Of a DNA stretch of 13,085 nucleotides, positions 1 through 6,596 are shown one piece after another (the stretch's first letter is position 1; every line of letters starts with the position of its first letter). The position numbers were made by a program, and so were the translations under genes. The notes beneath the pieces are model-generated. The model was not told the DNA's origin, made no database searches, and saw nothing but the letters and a program-made list of their open reading frames with translations. This DNA comes from Hyphomicrobiaceae bacterium UBA4118 (GTDB lineage: Bacteria; Pseudomonadota; Alphaproteobacteria; Rhizobiales; Methyloligellaceae), in NCBI GenBank assembly GCA_002383105.1, contig DFXC01000023.1, positions 22,721-35,805 of the forward strand. Direction: 5' to 3'.

Positions 1-1014
1 CCCTCACCCATTCTCGGGCTCGTCTACGGCTCAGGCTTCGAGGACCGCCCACATCTCTTGACGCGGATCGCGGAGCGCTGGCCGGTTCTCGGCAATGACG
101 CGGCAACGATCGAGCGTATCAAGGCGCCAGAGAGCTTCTTCGCCGCGCTCGATCGTCTCGGCATTGCCCACCCGCTGACGGCGACCGAGCGCCCCACAAG
201 GGGCGGAAGCTGGCTCGCCAAGCGACAGGGTGGCGCCGGCGGCAGCCATATCGTCCCGAGCCGGCTCGGACGAGACGGGCGCGATGTCTATTACCAGCGA
301 CGGGTCAAGGGACGCCCCGTGTCGGCGCTCTTCGTCGCCGACGGGAGTGGCGCCCGCGTCCTTGGCTTCAGCGAGCAGTGGACGGCGCCCTCCAAGCGGA
401 GCCGCTGGCGCTACGGCGGGGCAGTGCAGCCGGCAACATTAGCGATGGGAGTGGCGCGGCAGATGGCGTCAGCCGTCAAACGCGCGGCCGAAGCCTTCAA
501 GATCAAGGGGCTCGCCTCCGCCGATTTCATGGTGAGCGAAGGTCACGCCCTTCTGCTTGAGATCAACCCGCGCCCCGGCGCGACGCTCGATGTCTTCGAC
601 GCGGGCGCGACGCCCCTCCTTCGCCTCCATCTCGATGCGGCGATCAAGCGAAAGCTTCCGCGCGCCGACCTCAAATTCGATGATGCCGTGGCCTCTTCCA
701 TCGTCTATGCGCCCAAGGGCTTCGTGGTGCCTGCGGACATGATTTGGCCAGCCTGGACGGCCGACCGGCCTAAGTCATCGGAATGGATCGACAAAAACCG
801 TCCGATATGCACTGTACTGGCCCGCGCCGAGACCAAAGCTCGCGCCAAGCGCCTGGTCGAGGCGCGAATCAGAAAAGTCCTGGCCAGGTTCAAGAGTTTG
901 AGCAGGGGGGAGAAGAACCGTGAACAAACAAGGCGACGGGAGCCCAACGCGTCAGATGGATTGGCCGAGCGTCAACACCAAGGTCGAGCCGCTCGTCCAA
1001 GCTCTCCTCGATGA
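1..1014 (+). CDS. ATP-grasp protein, Orf17-like, 5'-truncated by window edge
   Basis: The reading frame is open from base 1, so the gene begins upstream and the N-terminal pre-ATP-grasp part is missing. The visible 337 residues look like the rest of an ATP-grasp protein. The clearest sign is the metal-binding strand MVSEGHALLLEINPRPGATL (around 530-588), where Glu and Asn of EINPRPG would bind Mg-ATP. Further upstream, SWLAKRQGGAGGSHI (around 211-252) looks like the flexible Gly-rich ATP loop. In Methylobacterium a protein of this kind (Orf17, as I recall it) lies beside mch and belongs to the H4MPT gene set. ATP-grasp enzymes usually join a carboxylate to an amine, so a ligase step in pterin or methylofuran maturation is likely, but the substrate is unknown. 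The last 31 codons overlap mch by 95 bp in another frame; this tail is Arg/Gln-rich and low-complexity and may not be conserved. Family call is firm, function is inference. Confidence 0.85.
   Translation, partial: PSPILGLVYGSGFEDRPHLLTRIAERWPVLGNDAATIERIKAPESFFAALDRLGIAHPLTATERPTRGGSWLAKRQGGAGGSHIVPSRLGRDGRDVYYQRRVKGRPVSALFVADGSGARVLGFSEQWTAPSKRSRWRYGGAVQPATLAMGVARQMASAVKRAAEAFKIKGLASADFMVSEGHALLLEINPRPGATLDVFDAGATPLLRLHLDAAIKRKLPRADLKFDDAVASSIVYAPKGFVVPADMIWPAWTADRPKSSEWIDKNRPICTVLARAETKARAKRLVEARIRKVLARFKSLSRGEKNREQTRRREPNASDGLAERQHQGRAARPSSPR
905..912 (+). promoter_or_regulatory. Ribosome binding site for mch
   Basis: A strong purine-rich Shine-Dalgarno tract, GGGGGGAG, lies 7 bases before the GTG at 920. 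It decides the mch start in favour of this GTG over the in-frame ATG at 956, which has only a GGGAG 13 bases upstream. It sits inside the coding sequence of the preceding ATP-grasp gene. Confidence 0.65.
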
Positions 1015-1918
1015 GGCCGGCGCCTTGCGTGTCGAGGTGTCGCGAGGAACGCTCGGCGAGTGCCGCATCGATTGCGGCGTGCGCGCCGTCGGCGGCCTGG
1101 AAGCCGGCCGTCGCATCGCGGAGATCTGTCTCGGCGGGCTCGGGCGCGTGGCGCTCGAAGTCACCAACACGGAGACCTCATGGCCCTTCGTGATAACCGT
1201 GCATACGAGCCAGCCGGTGCTGGCCTGTCTCGGCTCGCAATATGCGGGCTGGAGCCTTTCGGTCGACGACAACGGCCAGAAATACAACGTGCTCGGCTCA
1301 GGTCCTGCCCGGGCCATCGGCTCCTCGGAAAAGCTGTTCGAGGAGCTCGGCTATCGGGACAAGGCGAGTAGCGCCACCCTCGTGCTCGAAGCCGACCGCG
1401 CGCCTCCGGCGGCGCTGGTCGAGTTGGTCGCCAAGGCGTGCAAGCTGCCGCCTAACCGCCTCACATTCATCTATGCTCCGACTTCGAGCCTGGCCGGCAC
1501 CGTGCAGATCGCCGCGCGCTGCCTCGAGGTCGCGCTGCATAAGGCGCACGAGCTGCACTTCCCGCTGAACCACATCATCGACGGCATCGCCACGGCACCG
1601 TTGCCGCCGCCGGCGCCCGATTTCATCGCCGCCATGGGGCGCACCAACGACGCCATCATCTATGGCGGGCGCGCGCTCCTCTTCGTCAGCGGTGGGGCGA
1701 AGGAAGCGAAGGCCTTGGCGGAGAACCTGCCGAGCCTCAAGTCTAAGGACTACGGCAAGCCCTTCGCCGATATCTTCACCGCCGTGAAGGGCGATTTCTA
1801 TGCCATCGACCGCATGCTGTTCAGCCCAGCCATGGTGACGGTGACGTCGCTCAAGACCGGGGAGAGCTTCGAGGGCGGGCGCATCGACACCGCCGTTCTC
1901 TCACGCTCCTTCTCCTGA
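920..1918 (+). CDS. mch: Methenyl-tetrahydromethanopterin cyclohydrolase (Mch)
   Basis: Mch reversibly hydrolyses methenyl-H4MPT to 5-formyl-H4MPT in the cytoplasm, one step of formaldehyde oxidation to formate. The 332-residue product closely follows the Methylobacterium extorquens enzyme as I remember it. Shared blocks include EAGRRIAEICLGGLG, PVLACLGSQYAGWSL, the GSGP loop, FIYAPTSSLAG, EVALHKAHE, AMGRTNDAIIYGGR, GDFYAIDRMLFSPA and SLKTGESFEGGR near the C-terminus. Length fits the family (about 320). I chose the GTG at 920 because of its strong ribosome binding site; the ATG at 956 would give 320 residues and also fits the homologues, so the first 12 residues are uncertain. The gene overlaps the upstream ATP-grasp gene by 95 bp and is followed after 5 bp by the RimK-like gene, so it is probably cotranscribed with both. 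Confidence 0.97.
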   Translation: MNKQGDGSPTRQMDWPSVNTKVEPLVQALLDEAGALRVEVSRGTLGECRIDCGVRAVGGLEAGRRIAEICLGGLGRVALEVTNTETSWPFVITVHTSQPVLACLGSQYAGWSLSVDDNGQKYNVLGSGPARAIGSSEKLFEELGYRDKASSATLVLEADRAPPAALVELVAKACKLPPNRLTFIYAPTSSLAGTVQIAARCLEVALHKAHELHFPLNHIIDGIATAPLPPPAPDFIAAMGRTNDAIIYGGRALLFVSGGAKEAKALAENLPSLKSKDYGKPFADIFTAVKGDFYAIDRMLFSPAMVTVTSLKTGESFEGGRIDTAVLSRSFS

Positions 1919-1923
1919 CCGCC

Positions 1924-2859
1924 ATGCGCGCGGAAAGCCCTGACGACGCCACCATCGTGATGTTCGGCGATGGGCGCGACTGGCATGGGCGCACTCTGCT
2001 TAAAGCCTTCAAGCGGCGCGGGCTTAAGCCCCTGCTCACGCCGCTCAACGCTTGCGGTTTCTCCAGCAACACGGCGACCGGGCTTGCCATCCCCGGACTT
2101 GGCGACCGCCTGCCTGAGGGCGCGTTCGTGCGCTTCGTGCCGGGGGGCAGCTTCGAGGAGGTCACGCTCTATCTCGGCGTGCTGCATGCGCTCCGCGAGC
2201 TCGGCGTGACGGTGTGGAACGACGCCCGCGCCATCGAGCGTTGCGTCGACAAGTCCTCGACCACCTTCTTCCTCGAGCGCGCGGGGGTGCCCACGCCGCG
2301 CACCTTTGCCACCGTCGATCGCGCCGAGGCCGAGCAGATTGCGGCCATCCTGCTCCGCGAGGGACGAAAGCTCGTGCAGAAGCCGCTATTCGGGGCGCAA
2401 GGCAAAGGCTTGCGGCTCATCACTTCGCTTGCCGATCTCGCCTCGCCGGAGGAGGTGAACGGGGTCTATTATCTGCAAGAGTTCGTTCCGCCGGCGCAAG
2501 AGCACCACCAGGATTGGCGGGTGTTCGTGTGCTCCGGCCACGTCATTGCCTCCATGATCAGACACGGGTCGAGCTGGATCACCAACATCAAGCAGGGCGC
2601 GCGCGCCAAGGCGGCGATCGCGAGCCAGGAACTCGTCGATCTTGCGGTGCGTGCTGCGTCGTGCGTCGGGGCCGACTATGCCGGGGTCGACATCATCCAG
2701 GCGTCTGACGGGCGTTTCCTCGTGCTCGAGGTAAACTCGATGCCGGCCTGGAACGGGTTGCAGCGTGTGAGCCGCCTCGCAATCGCCGATCATCTGGTCG
2801 ATGCCTTCCTTGACGCAGCACTTCCGCCGGCGCGCCTCAAGGGCCAAGAGGGCGCTTGA
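1924..2859 (+). CDS. RimK-like ATP-grasp ligase (Orf5-like), H4MPT gene set
   Basis: The 311-residue product is a RimK-type ATP-grasp protein. Visible features are a DKSSTTFFLERAGVPTPRT segment opening the ATP-grasp fold (109-127), KPLFGAQGKG as the Gly-rich ATP loop (153-162), YYLQEFVPP (182-190), the DWRVFV strand (197-202), NIKQGARA (221-228), and Asp256 plus the ExN pair Glu269/Asn271 in LVLEVNSMPAWNG as metal ligands. RimK-family enzymes add amino acids, often glutamate, to carboxylates; archaeal MptN in this family adds glutamate to H4MPT. An equivalent gene next to mch in Methylobacterium (Orf5, from memory) is needed for the H4MPT pathway, so I infer a ligase role in cofactor synthesis; the exact acceptor is not shown. 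The ATG lies 5 bp after the mch stop with no clear Shine-Dalgarno, suggesting translational coupling. Its TGA overlaps the TTG start of the next gene. Confidence 0.9.
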   Translation: MRAESPDDATIVMFGDGRDWHGRTLLKAFKRRGLKPLLTPLNACGFSSNTATGLAIPGLGDRLPEGAFVRFVPGGSFEEVTLYLGVLHALRELGVTVWNDARAIERCVDKSSTTFFLERAGVPTPRTFATVDRAEAEQIAAILLREGRKLVQKPLFGAQGKGLRLITSLADLASPEEVNGVYYLQEFVPPAQEHHQDWRVFVCSGHVIASMIRHGSSWITNIKQGARAKAAIASQELVDLAVRAASCVGADYAGVDIIQASDGRFLVLEVNSMPAWNGLQRVSRLAIADHLVDAFLDAALPPARLKGQEGA

Positions 2860-3716
2860 CCAGGCCGTCAAAGCCCGAGGCCATCTCGCGAAGCTTCCAT
2901 GATTCCTGCCTTGCCGAGCTCGACGCGCTGAAGCCCGGCAACGTGCATCGCTTCGGCGACGGTCACCGCATGAGCGTCGCAGACTTCGAGGCGAGTGCGG
3001 CAGCTGCCGCGCCCATCATCGGACAAAAAGGGATTTCAGTCGGCACGCGCATTCGGCTTGCCGTGGAGGCGACGCAACGCGCCGTCGGGCAAAATACCAA
3101 TCTCGGCATTATCCTCTTGGCCGCACCGCTCGCGGGGGCCGCTCTCGATCGTCGCCGCGGCGATCTGCACAGCCGCCTTGCCCGCATCCTTGAAGGGCTC
3201 AGCGTCGATGACGCGCGCGAAGCTTACCGGGCCATCCGCCAGGCCGCACCAGGCGGCCTCGGCGAAGCGCCGCAGCATGACGTTGCCTCTGAGCCCGGCG
3301 TGACCCTGCTCGAGGCCATGGCTGCAGCGGAAACCCGCGACCGCATCGCCTGGAACTACACCCATGCCTTCGCCGATGTCTTCGATCTCGGTCTCAAATG
3401 GCTGAGGGGAGCGCGCGAACGTTGGGGCGAGCAGCCCTGGGTGGTGACGCGCGTCTATCTCGGCTTCCTGGCGCACATCCCCGACACGTTGATCGAGCGG
3501 AAATTCGGGGCCGGAGCCGCCGCCCACTTGCTCGAAGAGGCAGGCCCGATCGAAGCGAGCCTCGATCAATGCGAGGCACCCGAAGCCATGGCGGCTCCGC
3601 TCGCAGCCTTCGACCGCGCGCTCAAAGAGCGTGGGCTAAACCCCGGCACATCCGCCGATCTGACGGTCGCAACCCTGTTCGCCGCATCGCTCGACGCGCT
3701 CGAAGGGCCAAGTTAG
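2856..3716 (+). CDS. CitG/MdcB-like triphosphoribosyl-dephospho-CoA synthase family protein (Orf7-like)
   Basis: The 286-residue product has the signatures of the triphosphoribosyl-dephospho-CoA synthase family: KPGNVHRFGDGHRM (26-39) and GQNTNLGIILLAAPLAG (78-94), matching the usual KPG...H and NT..G-I..L motifs of the mostly helical CitG fold. Classical members use ATP to make the citrate-lyase prosthetic group precursor; no lyase genes are nearby. Instead it is embedded with mch and fae, as is the Orf7 protein of Methylobacterium that I recall from the H4MPT cluster. One guess is a ribosyl or phosphoribosyl transfer in dephospho-H4MPT assembly, but the reaction is unproven. The start is a TTG overlapping the previous stop (TTGA), preceded by an AAGAGGG ribosome binding site around 2846-2852; this overlap indicates tight coupling with the RimK-like gene. 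Confidence 0.88.
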   Translation: MTRPSKPEAISRSFHDSCLAELDALKPGNVHRFGDGHRMSVADFEASAAAAAPIIGQKGISVGTRIRLAVEATQRAVGQNTNLGIILLAAPLAGAALDRRRGDLHSRLARILEGLSVDDAREAYRAIRQAAPGGLGEAPQHDVASEPGVTLLEAMAAAETRDRIAWNYTHAFADVFDLGLKWLRGARERWGEQPWVVTRVYLGFLAHIPDTLIERKFGAGAAAHLLEEAGPIEASLDQCEAPEAMAAPLAAFDRALKERGLNPGTSADLTVATLFAASLDALEGPS

Positions 3717-3923
3717 GCCTGGAAACCTGCCATTCACTGCGTCGAACAATCGACTTGCCGATCCTTCAGGCCCCGGCTTATGTTCTCCCCGCGGAGCTCT
3801 AACCCAGGAGTTGCGGACGGAGGCGCTTTAGCCAAGCCACTTCCATGGGCTTGCCGCCGGCGGCGTACCGCTAGCGCCTTAGGCTTTTTAACGTTGTAAT
3901 CAGCCCATTAGGGAGGGGGTTTC
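3717..3923. other. Intergenic region before fae
   Basis: A 207-base gap separates the CitG-like gene from fae and probably contains the fae promoter, since Fae is normally made at very high levels. I see no promoter I can assign with confidence; an AT-richer patch, tttttaacgttgtaat, around 3885-3900 is the best place for one. A perfect 12-base palindrome, gccgccggcggc, lies at 3853-3864 and could be a hairpin or operator. A strong GGGAGGGGG ribosome binding site follows at 3911-3919. Confidence 0.4.
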
Positions 3924-4433
3924 ATGCCAAAAATCAGTGGTACTTGTGTCGGCGAGTCGCTTGTCGGCGATGGCAACGAGGTCGCTCATGTTGACTTACT
4001 CCTCGGCCCGCGAGGCGGCGCTGTCGAGTCGGCCTACTGCATCGCGCTGACCAACAACAAGGATGGCTTCACCACGCTGCTCGCGTTGGTCGCGCCGAAC
4101 CTTATGTGTAAGCCCGCAACGATCCTCTACAACAAGGTGACCATCAAGGACGCGCGCCAGGCGGTGCAGATGTTCGGTCCGGCGCAATATGCCGTGGCCA
4201 AGGCCGTCGCCGATTCCGTCGCCGAAGGCGTGATCCCGGCCAACGAGGCCGACGATCTCTTCATCACCGTCGGCGTGTTCATCCATTGGGAAGCCAAGGA
4301 CGACAAGAAGATCCAGGACTTCAACTATCGCGCCGTCAAGGAAGCCCTCGCCCGCGCCGTCAAAGGCGAGCCGAAGGCCTCCGAGGTCACCGCGAAGAAA
4401 GACGCAGCGCACCACCCGTTCGCTGCCGGTTGA
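3924..4433 (+). CDS. fae: Formaldehyde-activating enzyme (Fae)
   Basis: Fae catalyses condensation of formaldehyde with dephospho-H4MPT to methylene-H4MPT in the cytoplasm, the entry point of the pathway and a formaldehyde detoxification step. The 169-residue product matches canonical bacterial Fae along its whole length: [24 protein letters not shown] near the N-terminus (9-32), [75 protein letters not shown], and the HPFAAG tail. The invariant His in EVAH (residue 22) corresponds, I believe, to the residue proposed as general acid. It is the stand-alone form, with no fused HPS domain. The ATG has a strong GGAGGGGG ribosome binding site 5-7 bases upstream. It is the last plus-strand gene of the mch group and converges on the HisA-like gene. 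Confidence 0.98.
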   Translation: MPKISGTCVGESLVGDGNEVAHVDLLLGPRGGAVESAYCIALTNNKDGFTTLLALVAPNLMCKPATILYNKVTIKDARQAVQMFGPAQYAVAKAVADSVAEGVIPANEADDLFITVGVFIHWEAKDDKKIQDFNYRAVKEALARAVKGEPKASEVTAKKDAAHHPFAAG

Positions 4434-4442
4434 AAGGGAGAA

Positions 4443-4457
4443 CCCCCAGGTCGGGGG
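4443..4457 (+). terminator. Short hairpin just after fae
   Basis: CCCCC (4443-4447) and GGGGG (4453-4457) can pair around a 5-base loop, 9 bases after the fae stop codon. There is no following T-run, so an intrinsic terminator is only possible; an mRNA 3'-end stabilising hairpin is equally likely. Confidence 0.3.
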
Positions 4458-4524
4458 CAACCCGGCAAAGACGGCGGTCCGGGCCCGATTCGGCGGTGGC
4501 TCCAAAAGCTGGGTTTCTGACGGA

Positions 4525-4542
4525 AGGGCGTTTGCGCGCCCT
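4525..4542. terminator. Possible bidirectional terminator between fae and the HisA-like gene
   Basis: AGGGCG (4525-4530) pairs perfectly with CGCCCT (4537-4542) around a 6-base loop. It sits between two convergent genes, just past the stop of the minus-strand gene, which suits a shared terminator. No strong T-run follows on either strand, so the call is tentative. Confidence 0.35.
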
Positions 4543-4547
4543 CTCGA

Positions 4548-5270
4548 TTACGGTCGCCGCTCTCGCAAGAGGGCGGCGATCTCATTTTGCGTGACCGCTT
4601 CTGAGTGCAGCGCCGTGGCGATCACAGCGCCTTGCGCCCGTAACGCCGCGATGGCGGCCAGGTCCTTCGCGCTACGCACGCCGCCAGCGGCAAACACGGC
4701 GCACGAACCCGCCGCCTCGATTATTGCTTTGAGCCGATCGACATCGGGGCCGGTGTCGGTACCGACGCGGGTCAGGTCCATGGCGATGAGCCGCGTGGGC
4801 CAGAGCGCAGGGTCGCTGAACAGCGGCTCGGGACCGCGGCTGCCGTCAGTGCCGAAATCGAGCGACAACACGACGTTCTCCCCGAACGCGCCATGAATCT
4901 CCTGCCAGTCGTCGACGGCCGCCAAGCTCTCGCTGCCGATCACCAGCGTGGCGCCAAGCGGCAGCCAGAAGGCGCAATCGGCAACGTCGGAGAAGCCGGC
5001 GTCGATCCACAGCGTGGCGCCGGGCAGCGCATAGGAGAGCCCGCGCACGAGCTCGAAATGATTGCCGATGCCGGCGATGGCGTCGAGATCGGCGATATAG
5101 AGCGCGGAGGAGCCGGTGGCGCCGAGCAGCCCGCGGGCGATCGCCGCCGGGTCGTCGGCCGCGCCGAAGGGGCTCGCGATCGGACGGTAGTCGGCGCGGT
5201 CGCCGGCAACGGCATGGACGACGACGCCGCCCTTGAGGTCGAGGGCCGGGATGACAGTGAAATTGCTCAT
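4548..5270 (-). CDS. HisA/HisF-family TIM-barrel protein of the H4MPT/methylofuran gene set
   Basis: The 240-residue product resembles ProFAR isomerase HisA: it begins with VIPALDLKGGVVVHAV (6-21). It keeps both equivalents of the catalytic aspartates, Asp11 in PALDLKGG and Asp138 in LSLDFGTDG, plus phosphate-loop-like segments GSES (112-115) and AAGGVRS (194-200). It is not an ordinary histidine enzyme by context: no his genes are near, and it is divergent from an MfnF-type gene among C1-cofactor genes. HisA-related proteins of unknown reaction occur in methanogens and H4MPT-containing bacteria, so I infer a role in cofactor synthesis. An AAGGTGAG ribosome binding site precedes the ATG. The 155 bp upstream gap, shared with the divergent gene, is largely filled by a paired palindrome. 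It could in principle be the genomic HisA, which a histidine operon elsewhere would disprove. Confidence 0.85.
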   Translation of the reverse strand: MSNFTVIPALDLKGGVVVHAVAGDRADYRPIASPFGAADDPAAIARGLLGATGSSALYIADLDAIAGIGNHFELVRGLSYALPGATLWIDAGFSDVADCAFWLPLGATLVIGSESLAAVDDWQEIHGAFGENVVLSLDFGTDGSRGPEPLFSDPALWPTRLIAMDLTRVGTDTGPDVDRLKAIIEAAGSCAVFAAGGVRSAKDLAAIAALRAQGAVIATALHSEAVTQNEIAALLRERRP

Positions 5271-5294
5271 GTTGCGCTCACCTTCAGCTTAGCC

Positions 5295-5386
5295 CTTGTC
5301 ATGCCCGGCTTTATGCCGGGCATCCACGTCTTTTTGCCACCCCTTAAATCAGGAACGTGGATGGCCGGGACAAGCCCGGCCATGAC
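5295..5386. repeat. Paired extragenic palindromes (REP/BIME-like)
   Basis: Two perfect hairpins stand back to back. The first pairs atgcccggc (5301-5309) with gccgggcat (5315-5323) around tttat; the second pairs atggccggg (5361-5369) with cccggccat (5375-5383) around acaag. The flanks also pair with each other: catccacgt (5321-5329) is complementary to acgtggatg (5355-5363). This is the layout of a bacterial interspersed mosaic element, here in the gap between the divergent HisA-like and MfnF-type genes. Such repeats are common in rhizobial-type genomes. Part of it can be translated as a false N-terminal extension of the downstream gene. Confidence 0.85.
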
Positions 5387-5425
5387 GTGGAATGTTGGCC
5401 GGGCAAAGATCAAAACGAGGACAAA

Positions 5426-6466
5426 ATGACCTGCGTCATCGGGTGGGACCTGGGCGGCGCCAATCTGAAGCTTGCCCGCGCCGAGGGGGGCCGCACCACC
5501 CATGTGGCGCAGGTCCCCTGCCCCGCCCGGCAAGACAGCAGCAAGTTCGACGCTGCCCTCGACGAGGCGCTGAAGCTCTTCCCGTCCGACGCCGGCACAA
5601 GACATGCAGTCACCATGACCGGCGAGCTCTCCGATGTGTTTGCCGATCGCGCCGAGGGCGTTGCCTATCTCGTCGCGCTGATGCGCAAAGCCACCGGCGA
5701 AAACACGATCTATTATGGAGGAAGAGCCGGCTTTCTCGATGCCGGCCAAGCGGTCGCGCGTACCCTCGACGTGGCCTCTGCCAACTGGCACGCGAGCGCG
5801 ACACTCGTTGCCGGCCATTTCCCCGATGGGCTCTTTGTCGACACCGGCACCACCACCACCGACCTCATCCCGCTCAAATCCGGGGCGCCGGCGGCGCTGG
5901 GCTATACCGATGGCAAGCGGCTCGCTGAGGGCGAGCTCGTCTATACCGGGGTCGTGCGCACGCCGGTCATGGCAGTCGCGCAGGAGGCGCTGTTCAAGGG
6001 GCGCTCGCAGCTCATCGCGGCCGAGCGCTTCGCCACCATGGCGGACGTGTGGCGCCTGATGAGGGCGTTGCCTGCGGACGTAGACCCCTACCCCACCCCC
6101 GATCTTCGCGGGAAGACAGCGGCCGAAAGCGCCGCGCGGCTTGCCCGCATGCTTGGCCGTGACGGGAGCGAGGCCGAGCTTGCCGAGTGGATTGCGGTTG
6201 CCCGGCATTTCGCCGATTGCCAACTCGCGCAGATCGAATCGGCTGCCCGCGTGCTGACGGCGCGCGAGAGGCTTGGCGCCGACGCACCGGTGATCGGTGC
6301 CGGCTGTGGGCGATTCGTGGCGGAGGGTCTCGCGGAGCGGCTCGACCGCCCCTATCGCGACGTTTCGGAGATCATCGAGGCGGCGCCCGAGCAAAGCGAG
6401 ATGGCCGCACGCTGTGCCCCTGCCGTCGCCGTCGCGCTCCTTGCTGAGCGCCAAATTCCGGGGTGA
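5426..6466 (+). CDS. mfnF: MfnF-type ASKHA-fold protein, H4MPT/methylofuran-linked
   Basis: The 346-residue product belongs to the hydantoinase/acetate-kinase-like family found in H4MPT-linked C1 transfer clusters. Its archaeal member MfnF joins the activated aminomethylfuran diphosphate to glutamyl-tyramine, releasing pyrophosphate. Visible features are the phosphate-1 loop IGWDLGGANLKLA (5-17), a MTGELSD stretch (64-70) typical of this family, the phosphate-2 loop FVDTGTTTTDLIPL (137-150) and a late VIGAGCGRF loop. In bacteria the acceptor may carry tyrosine instead of tyramine, since methylofuran is described so. The ATG at 5426 gives the family's MTCVIGWDLGGAN start; an in-frame GTG at 5357 would add 23 residues encoded by the palindrome repeat and is rejected. 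An AACGAGG ribosome binding site lies 5-6 bases upstream. A hairpin follows 19 bases after the stop. Family is firm; the precise bacterial substrate is inferred. Confidence 0.92.
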   Translation: MTCVIGWDLGGANLKLARAEGGRTTHVAQVPCPARQDSSKFDAALDEALKLFPSDAGTRHAVTMTGELSDVFADRAEGVAYLVALMRKATGENTIYYGGRAGFLDAGQAVARTLDVASANWHASATLVAGHFPDGLFVDTGTTTTDLIPLKSGAPAALGYTDGKRLAEGELVYTGVVRTPVMAVAQEALFKGRSQLIAAERFATMADVWRLMRALPADVDPYPTPDLRGKTAAESAARLARMLGRDGSEAELAEWIAVARHFADCQLAQIESAARVLTARERLGADAPVIGAGCGRFVAEGLAERLDRPYRDVSEIIEAAPEQSEMAARCAPAVAVALLAERQIPG

Positions 6467-6485
6467 CGGCGCAATTTCAGCTTTG

Positions 6486-6500
6486 CGCCCGAAGCGGGCG
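6486..6500 (+). terminator. Candidate terminator after mfnF-type gene
   Basis: CGCCCG (6486-6491) pairs perfectly with CGGGCG (6495-6500) around a 3-base aag loop and is followed by ttcagttt. Position, just past the stop codon and before a separate ribosome binding site and gene, suits a weak intrinsic terminator. Confidence 0.45.
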
Positions 6501-6596
6501 TTCAGTTTGATACAGAGCCGGCACCCCTACGCCTGCTGGCCTTTTTTCACGACGCACACTAAATAAGAGATCGAAAAGACAGGCCAAGGAGCCAAC

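Noticed and set aside
3996..4505. A plus-length minus-strand frame opposite fae
   Set aside because: Fae is unmistakable on the plus strand; the antisense frame has no ribosome binding site or family features.
5295..5386. CRISPR array or riboswitch
   Set aside because: Only one pair of inverted hairpins, no regular direct repeats with spacers and no recognisable riboswitch core; the repeat recurs elsewhere as an extragenic palindrome.
5357..5425. 23-residue N-terminal extension of the MfnF-type protein
   Set aside because: It is translated from the palindrome repeat (MDGRDKPGHDV-like); the ATG at 5426 matches the family start.
5267..6454. A 395-codon open frame on the minus strand opposite the MfnF-type gene
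   Set aside because: It is Arg/Gly/His-rich with no family motif, and the plus strand carries a clearly recognisable protein with both phosphate loops. It arises from high GC.
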